From assembly GCF_030527935.1 (NCBI RefSeq), contig NZ_JAUMZV010000042.1:1-17866 (forward strand): a stretch of 17,866 nt of DNA, read 5' to 3'. Source of the DNA: Kingella sp. (in: b-proteobacteria). Lineage in GTDB: Bacteria; Pseudomonadota; Gammaproteobacteria; Burkholderiales; Neisseriaceae. The translations under genes were made by a program, and so were the position numbers. The notes beneath the pieces were generated by a model that was not told where the DNA came from, ran no database searches, and worked only from the letters and a program-made list of their open reading frames with translations. Positions 6,439 through 12,901 of this stretch are shown here, in pieces; the stretch's first letter is position 1; the number at the start of each line of letters is the position of its first letter.

Positions 6439-6842
6439 TTGTTTATTTGGGGTTAGGTTGTTTGGAATGGGGGGTATTTTAACTGATTTTGTGGGGGTAA
6501 GGCAGCCTGAAAGTATGTTTGTGCTTTGTGGTTAGCTTGTAGGGTAGGCAGCCTGAAAACCAGTCCACTCAATAAAAAGTCGTTTAACCCGACATCAAAC
6601 GGTTTGATTTTTCAGGCTGCCTTGGGTCGTGGCAAAGGTTCTATGGCGTTTTTTGGTTTTCAGGCTGCCACTTAATTTGGGGTTACAAGGCAGCCTGAAA
6701 ATGGGGCGGCGGAGGTTTGTTGTTAAATGGTGCTTTGCTGGTTGGCGAGATGTCGGCGAGCCGCCGATGCTCCATTGGGTTGTGATGGGTTTGGCAGCGT
6801 TTTCAGGCTGCCTTATGCGGGACAACATAGGCAGCCTGAAAA
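6439..6842. other. 404-bp DUS-rich spacer between rlmK and pldA
   Basis: No credible gene. It holds six exact DUS (6500, 6546, 6611, 6688, 6802, 6829) and one 11/12 copy (6659), some in inverted pairs. There is also a 15-bp palindrome (ATCAAAC, G, GTTTGAT at 6594-6608) and a 22-nt stretch (6756-6777) that recurs with two changes at 8100-8121. The pldA promoter should lie at the left side of this spacer but I see no convincing -35/-10 pair. Confidence 0.7.
6802..6840 (-). terminator. DUS-pair hairpin downstream of rlmK
   Basis: Inverted DUS copies (6802-6813 and 6829-6840, with flanking T/A residues extending the stem) enclose about 15 nt just past the rlmK stop. The stem is strong but lacks a clear U tract on the minus strand, so termination is plausible rather than shown. 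A second DUS pair (6659-6670 with 6688-6699) could fold the same way. Confidence 0.55.
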
Positions 6843-7787
6843 TCATTGATGCCTAATCTCCCAGCATTGGTGGATTTTCTTGTTGCGGAAATCTTCGGGG
6901 ATGGATTGGTGGGTGATGTTGTGGATGTGGTATTGCGCGGCAAGCTGGGGGTTGAGTTCAAAGCTGCGTAGGTTGTTGGAAAAATAGAGCGTGCCGCTTG
7001 GGGCGAGCAATGCCATTGCGCCGTGGATAAGCGTGGTTTGGTCGCGCTGGATGTCTAGCGTGTCTTGCATTTTTTTGCTGTTGGAAAAGCTGGGCGGGTC
7101 TAGCACGATAAGGTCAAACTGTTTGCGCTGTTGGGCGGCTTGTTGCAGGTATTGGAACACGTCGGCGCGGATGATTTGATGTTGGCTTAAATCTATGTGG
7201 TTAAGCTGGAAGTTGCGTTCTGCCCATTCCAGATAAGTGTTGGATAAATCAACGGTTTCGCTGCTGATTGCACCGCCTGTGGCTGCGTAAACGGTGAAGC
7301 TGCCTGTGTAGGAAAATAGGTTGAGAAAGCGTTTGCCTGCGGCGATGTTGCCGACTTTTTGGCGGGTGTTGCGGTGGTCTAGGAATAGCCCTGTGTCTAG
7401 GTATTTGTCTAGGTTTACCCAAAATTGGCGGCCGTTTTCTTGGATGATGAAGTCTTCGCCTGTTTTGCCTGTTTTTTGGTATTGGGCTGCGCCTTTTTGG
7501 CGGGCGCGTTGTTTGAGATGGATGTGGTGCTGGGGGAAGCCTGTGATGTGTTCTAGGGCGGCTAGGATTTCTAGCAGCCATGCTTTGCGCTCGGCGGGGC
7601 TTTGTTGCCAGCCTGTGTCGTATTCTTGCAGGTGGATGTGGTCGCGGTAAACATCGATGGCGAAGGGGTATTGCGGGATGTCGCGGTCGTAGATGCGCCA
7701 TGCTTCTAGGTTGTGGCGACGCGCCCATTTGAGTTGGTGTTTTAGGTTTTTGCCGATGCGGTTGATTAGGTCGTTGATGGTGGTCAT
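6843..7787 (-). CDS. rlmK: 23S rRNA (guanine-N7)-methyltransferase, stand-alone RlmK
   Basis: A 314-residue SAM-dependent methyltransferase matching the C-terminal RlmK half of the fused E. coli RlmKL. It opens INDLINRIGKNLKHQLKWAR, has an RNA-binding-like N-terminal region with RIYDRDIPQYPFAIDVY (31-47), then KGAAQYQK and the SAM motif I NLFSYTG (156-162). The catalytic motif DPPSFSNSKKM (230-240) and SNNLRSF follow. RlmK forms m7G2069 in 23S rRNA. The RlmL half is not in the window. ATG 7787 is chosen because it matches where RlmK begins; the in-frame extension to 7865 runs into a dispersed repeat and encodes nothing family-like. No Shine-Dalgarno is evident. Confidence 0.88.
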   Translation of the reverse strand: MTTINDLINRIGKNLKHQLKWARRHNLEAWRIYDRDIPQYPFAIDVYRDHIHLQEYDTGWQQSPAERKAWLLEILAALEHITGFPQHHIHLKQRARQKGAAQYQKTGKTGEDFIIQENGRQFWVNLDKYLDTGLFLDHRNTRQKVGNIAAGKRFLNLFSYTGSFTVYAATGGAISSETVDLSNTYLEWAERNFQLNHIDLSQHQIIRADVFQYLQQAAQQRKQFDLIVLDPPSFSNSKKMQDTLDIQRDQTTLIHGAMALLAPSGTLYFSNNLRSFELNPQLAAQYHIHNITHQSIPEDFRNKKIHQCWEIRHQ

Positions 7788-7815
7788 GGTGGGGATGGGG
7801 TGGGTGGGTTTTCTA

Positions 7816-7943
7816 CCTTGCGCGTTGCACTGCGGACTACCCCTGAGCTTTGCATAAGTTCGCATGGCTAAATCATAGATTTAGATGCTTACTTAATACC
7901 CAAATCAAAGATTTGGACAAAGGGGCAAGGCTGCCTTTGGGGG
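7816..7943. repeat. dispersed repeat, copy 1
   Basis: The start (CCTTGCGCGTTGC, GCGG, TACCCCT) and end (CAAAGATTTGGACAAAGG through GCAAGGCTGCCTTTGGGG) match a second copy at 8880-8958. Copy 1 carries about 46 extra internal bases including two small palindromes, CTAAATC-ATA-GATTTAG (7868-7884) and CCAAATC-AAA-GATTTGG (7900-7916). The following 180 bp (7944-8123) is GC-rich, has open frames on the minus strand that look repeat-derived, and contains no gene I can support. Confidence 0.7.
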
Positions 7944-8124
7944 TGGCGGCGATGGTTGGGCTACGCGAGCGTGGTACGCGGCAAGGCGCGTGTTCTGGCG
8001 GATGATTTTGGCTTCGCTGAAAGCGACAATCAATGGCGCGGGGGTGGCTCGCTGACATCTTGGTAAACCCGTCCTGCTCTGGTTAATCCGCCATTTGGCG
8101 GCGAGCCGCCGCCGCTCCATTTTA

Positions 8125-8284
8125 GAACCTGTATTCACTATTTCCATAGGCAGATTTGATGACATAAAAGCGTGGATACAAGGCAAAAAGCACAGCAAGG
8201 TTGGACACCTTGCGCGCATTTTTAACGCGGTAGCCGCGTTTTTAGGGCATTAAAGATGACTAGGAAATTAGTGAATACAGGTTC
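8125..8284. mobile_element. 160-bp MITE-like element
   Basis: Terminal inverted repeats GAACCTGTATTCACTA at both ends (continuing to TTTCC with one extra A in the right arm) enclose 160 bp with no coding capacity. It is flanked by TTA on each side (8122-8124, 8285-8287), a possible 3-bp target duplication. Inside are two hairpins: GCAAGGT/ACCTTGC (8195-8213) and AACGCGG-TAG-CCGCGTT (8224-8240), the latter followed by further T residues like an intrinsic terminator. It lies 16 bp past the kptA stop. I do not recognise the family. Confidence 0.75.
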
Positions 8285-8290
8285 TTAGAT

Positions 8291-8302
8291 TTCAGGCTGC
8301 CT
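8291..8302 (-). repeat. DUS overlapping the kptA stop
   Basis: An exact AGGCAGCCTGAA on the minus strand overlaps the last base pairs of the kptA stop codon. It lies between kptA and the MITE-like element. Confidence 0.8.
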
Positions 8303-8846
8303 ATTCTTCGCTGATGTATTGCGGGGGAACGTGGTCGGTGAGCCAGACTTGGTTGTCGCTTAAATAAAACGAATGCCCTGCGGCGTGCATGGCGGCGGCG
8401 TTGATGCGCAGCACGATGGGTTTGCCGTGGCGTTGTCCGACTTTTTGCGCGGTGGGGATGTCGGCGGATAGGTGCACATGGTGGCGGCTGCCTGCGATAA
8501 GCCCTTGGGTGCGGATGCTGTCTAAAAAGCGGGTGGCGGTGCCGTGGTACAGCGTGGCGGGCGGCTGGATGGGTGGGTGGGCAATGGCGACTTGGGCGGT
8601 GCTGTGCCCTTGCGCGGCGCGGATTTGGGTTTGGTCGCTGGATAGGGTGAAGCGTTTTTTGGGATTGGTGGCGACGATTTCCAGCAGTTGCGCGCGGCTG
8701 ATGGGGCGGTTGTGTTGGGCGGCTTGGGCAAGCAGGGTGTCTATGTTTACCCAGCCTTGGCTGTCTAGCGTGATGCCGATGCTTTCGGGGTGGTGGCGCA
8801 GGATGTAGCTAAGGAATTTGCTGGTTTGGATGTGGGGGTCGGTCAT
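8301..8846 (-). CDS. kptA: RNA 2'-phosphotransferase (Tpt1/KptA family)
   Basis: A 181-residue NAD-dependent enzyme that transfers an internal RNA 2'-phosphate to NAD. In fungi this completes tRNA splicing; the bacterial substrate is unsettled. The N-terminal winged helix opens SKFLSYILRHHPE. The Tpt1 catalytic tetrad can be placed at Arg17-His18, Arg65 (KKRF) and Arg139 (GQRHGKP). The ADP-ribosyltransferase half shows LYHGTATR (99-106) and SRHHVHLS (120-127). Length is normal. ATG 8846 is chosen because the family starts just before SKFLSYILRHHP; the 30-residue in-frame extension derives from the repeat at 8880-8958. The gene lies between two direct repeat copies, suggesting a cassette-like arrival, and among ribosome-maturation genes. 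Confidence 0.92.
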   Translation of the reverse strand: MTDPHIQTSKFLSYILRHHPESIGITLDSQGWVNIDTLLAQAAQHNRPISRAQLLEIVATNPKKRFTLSSDQTQIRAAQGHSTAQVAIAHPPIQPPATLYHGTATRFLDSIRTQGLIAGSRHHVHLSADIPTAQKVGQRHGKPIVLRINAAAMHAAGHSFYLSDNQVWLTDHVPPQYISEE

Positions 8847-8879
8847 AATTATTGGAACTTCGTTAAATTGTGGTTTCAA

Positions 8880-8958
8880 CCTTGCGCGTTGCGTTGCGGT
8901 ATACCCCTTTGTTGCCCAAACCAAAGATTTGGACAAAGGGGCAAGGCTGCCTTTGGGG
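8880..8958. repeat. dispersed repeat, copy 2
   Basis: A shorter copy of the 7816-7943 repeat in the same orientation, sharing CCTTGCGCGTTGC at the left and CAAAGATTTGGACAAAGG to CTTTGGGG at the right. It lacks the internal 46-bp segment. It sits just upstream of the kptA start. Confidence 0.7.
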
Positions 8959-8975
8959 ATTGTGATTGGATGGAT

Positions 8976-9019
8976 AAGGCAGCCTGAAAATGGGGTTAAA
9001 AGGGTTTTCAGGCTGCCTT
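8976..9019 (-). terminator. DUS-pair hairpin downstream of corC
   Basis: A 15-bp perfect inverted repeat (8976-8990 with 9005-9019), each arm containing an exact DUS, encloses a 14-nt loop 13 bp past the corC stop. The minus-strand continuation has no long U run. Paired DUS behind genes are a known form of neisserial terminator. Confidence 0.65.
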
Positions 9020-9032
9020 ACTCTTGCGTTGT

Positions 9033-9890
9033 TTATTCGGATTTCGGCGTAACGCGTGTTGCCATCAGCGTGTGCAAGCGGCGGTTGTCGGCGCGGGCAA
9101 CGTTAAACAGCAAATCGCCCAGTTGCACTTTTTCGCCGCGCACGGGCAAATGCCCCAGCTCGTGTATCACCAAGCCGCCGATGGTGTCGGCTTCTTCGTC
9201 GCTGAACGCGGTGCCAAAGTATGCGTTGATGTCGGCGATTTCGGTGGTGGCTTTGATGCGCCAGCGCTCGGCGGACACGGGGAAGATGTTGTCCGCGCTG
9301 TCGTCTTCGTCAAACTCGTCTTCAATTTTGCCAACAATCTGCTCAATCACGTCTTCAAACGTTACCAAGCCTGAAATGCCGCCGTATTCGTCCACCACAA
9401 TCGCCATGTGGTTGCGCTGGGCTTGGAAGTCTTTGAGCAGGCTGTTGAGCGATTTGCTCTCGGGCACAAACACGGCGGGGCGCAGGATGTGTTCCAGCTT
9501 GAATTGCTCGGGGTTGAGCGTGTATTTGAGCAGATCTTTGGCGTGCAGGATGCCGATGATGTGGTCTTTGTCTTCTTCTATCACGGGAAAGCGCGAATGG
9601 GCGGTGTCCACGGCGTAGGCGATGATGCGGTCTATGCTGTCGGTGGTTTTGATAACGTCCATTTGGGCGCGGGTCATCATGGCATCGCGCACGGATAGTT
9701 GGCTGAATTTGAACAGGTTTTCTAGGCGCAACAGCGTGTCGCCGTCTAGGCTGTTTTGCGCTTGGGTTTTGGCTTGGCGCAGCAAGTCTAGCCATTGGGC
9801 GGGCGTTTCGGGGATGGCGATGCTGCCTGAAACGCGGGTGAATAGGCGGTTGAACAGGGTGGGTTTGGGTTGGGGGGTGGTGTCGTCCAT
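9033..9890 (-). CDS. corC: CorC/YbeX-type CBS-domain protein
   Basis: A 285-residue soluble member of the CorC/HlyC family, associated with magnesium and cobalt homeostasis and, for YbeX in E. coli, with ribosome metabolism. A short N-terminal region precedes paired CBS domains (about 70-190), with DAMMTRAQMDVI at the start of the first and VVDEYGGISGLVTFEDVIEQ in the second. The CorC-HlyC domain follows (about 205-280), with IGGLVIHELGHLPVRGE. There are no membrane helices, as expected for CorC/YbeX rather than the larger HlyC-type transporters. It normally neighbours ybeY; here bioB separates them. ATG 9890 lacks a clear ribosome binding site; the gap to bioB is 54 bp with two tandem DUS. 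Confidence 0.93.
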   Translation of the reverse strand: MDDTTPQPKPTLFNRLFTRVSGSIAIPETPAQWLDLLRQAKTQAQNSLDGDTLLRLENLFKFSQLSVRDAMMTRAQMDVIKTTDSIDRIIAYAVDTAHSRFPVIEEDKDHIIGILHAKDLLKYTLNPEQFKLEHILRPAVFVPESKSLNSLLKDFQAQRNHMAIVVDEYGGISGLVTFEDVIEQIVGKIEDEFDEDDSADNIFPVSAERWRIKATTEIADINAYFGTAFSDEEADTIGGLVIHELGHLPVRGEKVQLGDLLFNVARADNRRLHTLMATRVTPKSE

Positions 9891-9916
9891 AATTTTTGAT
9901 TGCGGTGGTTAATGGG

Positions 9917-9948
9917 TTTCAGGCTGCCTATATTTTCAGGCTGCCTAT
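9917..9948 (-). repeat. tandem direct pair of DUS
   Basis: Two exact DUS in the same orientation (9918-9929 and 9935-9946) are 17 bp apart. Shared flanks (TTTCAGGCTGCCTAT in each) suggest a short tandem duplication. The second copy overlaps the last bases of bioB. Confidence 0.8.
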
Positions 9949-11027
9949 TGATTCCCCGCGCAAGCGCAGCCACAGCCGCCCTGTTCGTTTTCAGGCTGCC
10001 TTGTGGCATCGTGGGCTTCATCGGCTTCTTCGCTGCCCAGCGGATACAAATCCAATTTAGCCAGCAAGGCGCGGTCGCCACTTTCTTCGGGGTTAGGCGA
10101 TGTGAGCAAGGTGTCGCCGTAGAAAATGGAATTTGCGCCCGCCATAAAACACATTGCTTGCATGGCTTCGGGCATATCGGCGCGCCCTGCGGATAGGCGC
10201 ACATAGCTTTGCGGCATGGTAATCCGCGCCACGGCGATGGTGCGCACAAATTCTGTCCAATCCAAATCGGGCACATCGGCAAGCGGCGTGCCGTCTATTT
10301 TGATGAGCTGGTTAATCGGCACGCTTTCAGGCTGCGGGTCTAAATTGGCTAGGCTGGCGATTAAGCCTGCGCGTTCGGCGCGGGTTTCGTTCATGCCTAC
10401 GATGCCGCCGCAGCAAATTTTGAGCCCCGCTTCGCGCACCTTGCCCAGCGTGTCCATGCGGTCTTCGTGACGGCGGGTGTGGATGATGTCGTTGTAGCGG
10501 CTGGGGTCGGTGTCTAGGTTGTGGTTGTAGTAATCCAGCCCCGCTTCGTGCAGGCTTTGCGCCATGCCTTCATCCAGCAAGCCAAATGTGCCGCAGGTTT
10601 CCAGCCCTATGGCTTTCACGGCGCGAACCATGTCGGCAAGCTGGAGGATGTCTTCGGGCTTGGGGCTGCGCCATGCTGCGCCCATGCAAAATCGGCTTGC
10701 GCCGCGTTTTTTGGCGATTTGAGCCAAGGCAACCACGTCGTCCACATTCATCAAGCCTGTTTTTTCTACGCCTGTGTGGTAGTGCGCGGATTGCGGGCAG
10801 TATTCGCAGTCTTCGGTGCAACCGCCTGTTTTCACCGATAACAAGGTGGATAGCTGCACGGCGCGGGGGTCAAAATGCTCGCGGTGCACTTGGGCAGCCT
10901 GAAAAACGAGTTCCAAGAAGGGCTGGTTAAACAAGCCTTCCACTTGGCATTTGCTCCAATATTGGGCGGTGGGGTGCGGCTTGGGCTTGGCGGCGCGGCG
11001 CAGGGCTACGGGGCGTAGGTAAGTCAT
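9945..11027 (-). CDS. bioB: biotin synthase
   Basis: A 360-residue radical-SAM enzyme that inserts sulfur into dethiobiotin in the last step of biotin synthesis. The 4Fe-4S/SAM motif is CTEDCEYC (Cys70, Cys74, Cys77). Further family landmarks are RFCMGAAWR, ETCGTFGLL, YYNHNLDT, CCGGIVGMNE and RLSAGR. The C-terminal tail carries DUS-encoded RQPEN (exact DUS at 9990-10001) and ends in the Cys-rich GGCGCACAGNQ. ATG 11027 has a good AAGGA ribosome binding site. No other bio genes are in the window; the gene sits between ybeY and corC. Confidence 0.98.
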   Translation of the reverse strand: MTYLRPVALRRAAKPKPHPTAQYWSKCQVEGLFNQPFLELVFQAAQVHREHFDPRAVQLSTLLSVKTGGCTEDCEYCPQSAHYHTGVEKTGLMNVDDVVALAQIAKKRGASRFCMGAAWRSPKPEDILQLADMVRAVKAIGLETCGTFGLLDEGMAQSLHEAGLDYYNHNLDTDPSRYNDIIHTRRHEDRMDTLGKVREAGLKICCGGIVGMNETRAERAGLIASLANLDPQPESVPINQLIKIDGTPLADVPDLDWTEFVRTIAVARITMPQSYVRLSAGRADMPEAMQAMCFMAGANSIFYGDTLLTSPNPEESGDRALLAKLDLYPLGSEEADEAHDATRQPENEQGGCGCACAGNQ

Positions 11028-11077
11028 GGGATTTCCTTGTAGATTGGGTTTTCAGGCTGCCTCTGGGGGCGGCTTAT

Positions 11078-11578
11078 TTAGTAGGGATTGGCGATGCCAA
11101 GCTGCGCCAACAAGGCAGTTTCCAAGGCTTCCATCGCTTCGGCTTTATCATCGCTGATGTGGTCGTAGCCCATCAGATGCAGCGTGCCGTGTATCACCAA
11201 ATGCGCGTAGTGGTGCGCGATGAGCTTGCCTTGCTCGGTGGCTTCGCGGCTCACCACTTGCGGGCAAATGATTAAATCGCCGCGCAGGGTGTGGTCGCTT
11301 TCGGGCAGCATGATTTCGCCCTCGTTGAGCGCGAAGCTCAGGACATTGGTGGCGTAGTCTTTTTGGCGATAATCGCGGTTGTAGGCGCGGGCATCGGCTT
11401 CGTCCAGCAGCAAAAGCGAGATTTCGGCGCGGCGGTATTCGTTTTTCAGCGCGTGCCAAATCCATTGGTAGAACTGGCGTTCGCTGGGGATATTGCGCTC
11501 GCTGCTTTGGTTGGCAAAGGCAAAGGCGAAGCGTTGTTTTTGGATGGCGAGAAAGGGGAATTGTTTGGCTTGTTTCAT
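11078..11578 (-). CDS. ybeY: endoribonuclease YbeY (rRNA maturation factor)
   Basis: A 166-residue single-strand-specific endoribonuclease of the UPF0054 family, involved in 16S rRNA 3' end maturation and ribosome quality control. The zinc motif HGTLHLMGYDH is intact, with His130, His134 and His140. RGDLIICPQVV and TNVLSFAL are typical family segments. ATG 11578 is chosen; the in-frame region upstream would need a TTG start and is DUS-encoded. No clear ribosome binding site is seen. The gene is 50 bp upstream of bioB, across one DUS. Confidence 0.96.
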   Translation of the reverse strand: MKQAKQFPFLAIQKQRFAFAFANQSSERNIPSERQFYQWIWHALKNEYRRAEISLLLLDEADARAYNRDYRQKDYATNVLSFALNEGEIMLPESDHTLRGDLIICPQVVSREATEQGKLIAHHYAHLVIHGTLHLMGYDHISDDKAEAMEALETALLAQLGIANPY

Positions 11579-11626
11579 GGTTTTGTGGGTGAGATGTGAA
11601 GCAGCCTGAAAACCCAAAAATCTATT

Positions 11627-11708
11627 TTCAGGCTGCCTAATGGGGTTCTAAGGTTGTGGCAAAGGTGAATGGATACAGGGTTTGTTTCTACCATTTAGGC
11701 AGCCTGAA
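11627..11708. repeat. inverted DUS pair in the prmB-ybeY spacer
   Basis: Exact DUS copies at 11627-11638 and 11697-11708 face each other. Their flanks also pair (AATGG with CCATT), giving a long stem around a loop of about 55 nt. Near copies lie at 11600 (AAGCAGCCTGAA) and 11744 (GGGCAGCCTGAA), and a third exact copy at 11809-11820. Confidence 0.65.
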
Positions 11709-11751
11709 AATGCGCTGCCCAAACGCGGGCGCAGATGATGGGGCAGCCTGA

Positions 11752-11803
11752 AATGTTTGCCCCGCGTTCCCTACGGCTTGCTGGCAAGCCGTGCGCTGGC
11801 AAA
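11752..11803 (-). terminator. structured hairpin downstream of prmB
   Basis: ACGGCTTGC-TG-GCAAGCCGT (11773-11792) forms a strong stem, nested inside a TTTGCC...GGCAAA outer pair. It lies about 35 bp past the prmB stop. There is no U tract, so the terminator role is a guess. Confidence 0.35.
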
Positions 11804-11826
11804 TAATTTTCAGGCTGCCTACTGCG

Positions 11827-12792
11827 CTACGCCCCGCCCAAAAGCTGCTCGCGCGTCAGCAAAAACACAAACCCATCGCCGCCGCTGGTTTCCAGCCACA
11901 TAAACGGCAATTCGGGATACGCCGCTTCCAGCGCGTCGCGGTTGTGCCCAATTTCCACCAGCAGCACGCCTTGCGGGTTCAGGAACTTCGCCGCGTGCAG
12001 CAAAATTTGGCGCGTGGCATCCAAGCCATCTACGCCACTGCCCAACGCCAGTTCTGGTTCGTGCAAATATTCTTCGGGCAACGCCGCCACGCTCTCGGCA
12101 TCCACATACGGCGGGTTGGAGACAATCAAATCGTATGTGCCCTCCAAGCCTTCAAATAAATCGGTGTGAATCAGGTTGATGCGCTCTTGCAGCCCATATT
12201 CTTCCACGTTGATTGCCGCCACTTCCAGCGCATCTAAGCTGATGTCCACCGCGTCCACTTGCGCGGCGGGATAATGGTCGGCAATTTGAATTGCCAAGCA
12301 GCCGCTGCCTGTGCACAAATCCAGCGCGCGATGCACCAGCTCGGGGTGTTCAATCCACGGCGCAAGCGGCTCGCCCAAGAGTTCATACACAAACGAACGC
12401 GGCACAATCACGCGCTCGTCCACATAAAAATCATATTCGCCCTGCCAAGCCTGATGCGTAAGATACGCCACAGGCACGCGCTCTTCAACGCGCCGTTGCA
12501 CCAACACCAGCACCGCCGCACGCTCGCTGGGCAGCAACACCGCGTCTAAATAAGGTTCCAGCGTATCCAGCGGCAAATGCAGCGTGTGCAAAATCAAATA
12601 CGCCGCTTCATCGTGTGCGTTGTCGCTGCCATGCCCAAAAAATAAACCCGCTTCGTTAAAGCGGCTAACAGCAAAGCGCAACACATCGCGCAGCGTTTTC
12701 AGGCTGCCTTGGGCTTCGTTGAACAAATCGGGCTGGGTTGCGTTTTGCCCGTTTTCAGGCTGCCTTTGCTGGCTGGATACTGTGTGATTCAT
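11827..12792 (-). CDS. prmB: ribosomal protein L3 glutamine methyltransferase
   Basis: A 321-residue SAM-dependent enzyme that methylates a glutamine of ribosomal protein L3 during 50S assembly. The N-terminal region contains VSRFNEAGLFFGHGSDNAHDEA (42-63), matching E. coli PrmB. SAM motif I is DLCTGSGCLAI (158-168) and the catalytic motif is NPPY (226-229). VPVAYLTHQAW and RVIVPRS are PrmB-like and separate it from PrmC. The first 32 residues include two peptides encoded by exact DUS: RQPEN (DUS 12754-12765) and QGSLKT (DUS 12697-12708). ATG 12792 is chosen; the longer in-frame extension crosses the divergent promoter region and overlaps the opposite gene. No Shine-Dalgarno is evident. Confidence 0.94.
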   Translation of the reverse strand: MNHTVSSQQRQPENGQNATQPDLFNEAQGSLKTLRDVLRFAVSRFNEAGLFFGHGSDNAHDEAAYLILHTLHLPLDTLEPYLDAVLLPSERAAVLVLVQRRVEERVPVAYLTHQAWQGEYDFYVDERVIVPRSFVYELLGEPLAPWIEHPELVHRALDLCTGSGCLAIQIADHYPAAQVDAVDISLDALEVAAINVEEYGLQERINLIHTDLFEGLEGTYDLIVSNPPYVDAESVAALPEEYLHEPELALGSGVDGLDATRQILLHAAKFLNPQGVLLVEIGHNRDALEAAYPELPFMWLETSGGDGFVFLLTREQLLGGA

Positions 12793-12838
12793 TGTGAATA
12801 AAATTGTTAAGCAAATGAAAAGACCATTATAAACCAAT

Positions 12839-12866
12839 GTGCCAACAAATAAAAAACCGCTATAAT
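12839..12866 (+). promoter_or_regulatory. promoter of the Mip-like gene
   Basis: A perfect -10 TATAAT (12861-12866) has a 4/6 match to the -35 consensus (GTGCCA, 12839-12844) 16 bp upstream. It lies 35 bp before the start codon, which has an AAGGAT ribosome binding site. The AT-rich region to its left, up to 12793, must also hold the divergent prmB promoter. Confidence 0.7.
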
Positions 12867-12901
12867 CGCGCCCTTTCAATCTCCGTAAAAAGGATACATC
12901 C

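Noticed and set aside
6500..6840. CRISPR-like repeat array
   Set aside because: Repeats are 12-bp DUS in mixed orientation and irregular spacing, without cas genes.
6595..6846. Minus-strand frame downstream of rlmK
   Set aside because: It reads through five DUS (repeated QPEN, GSLK and similar) and has no protein-like features.
7873..8219. Minus-strand frames in the rlmK-kptA spacer
   Set aside because: They overlap the dispersed repeat and the MITE-like element, are rich in Arg/Pro/Ser as expected for out-of-frame GC-rich DNA, and match no family I know.
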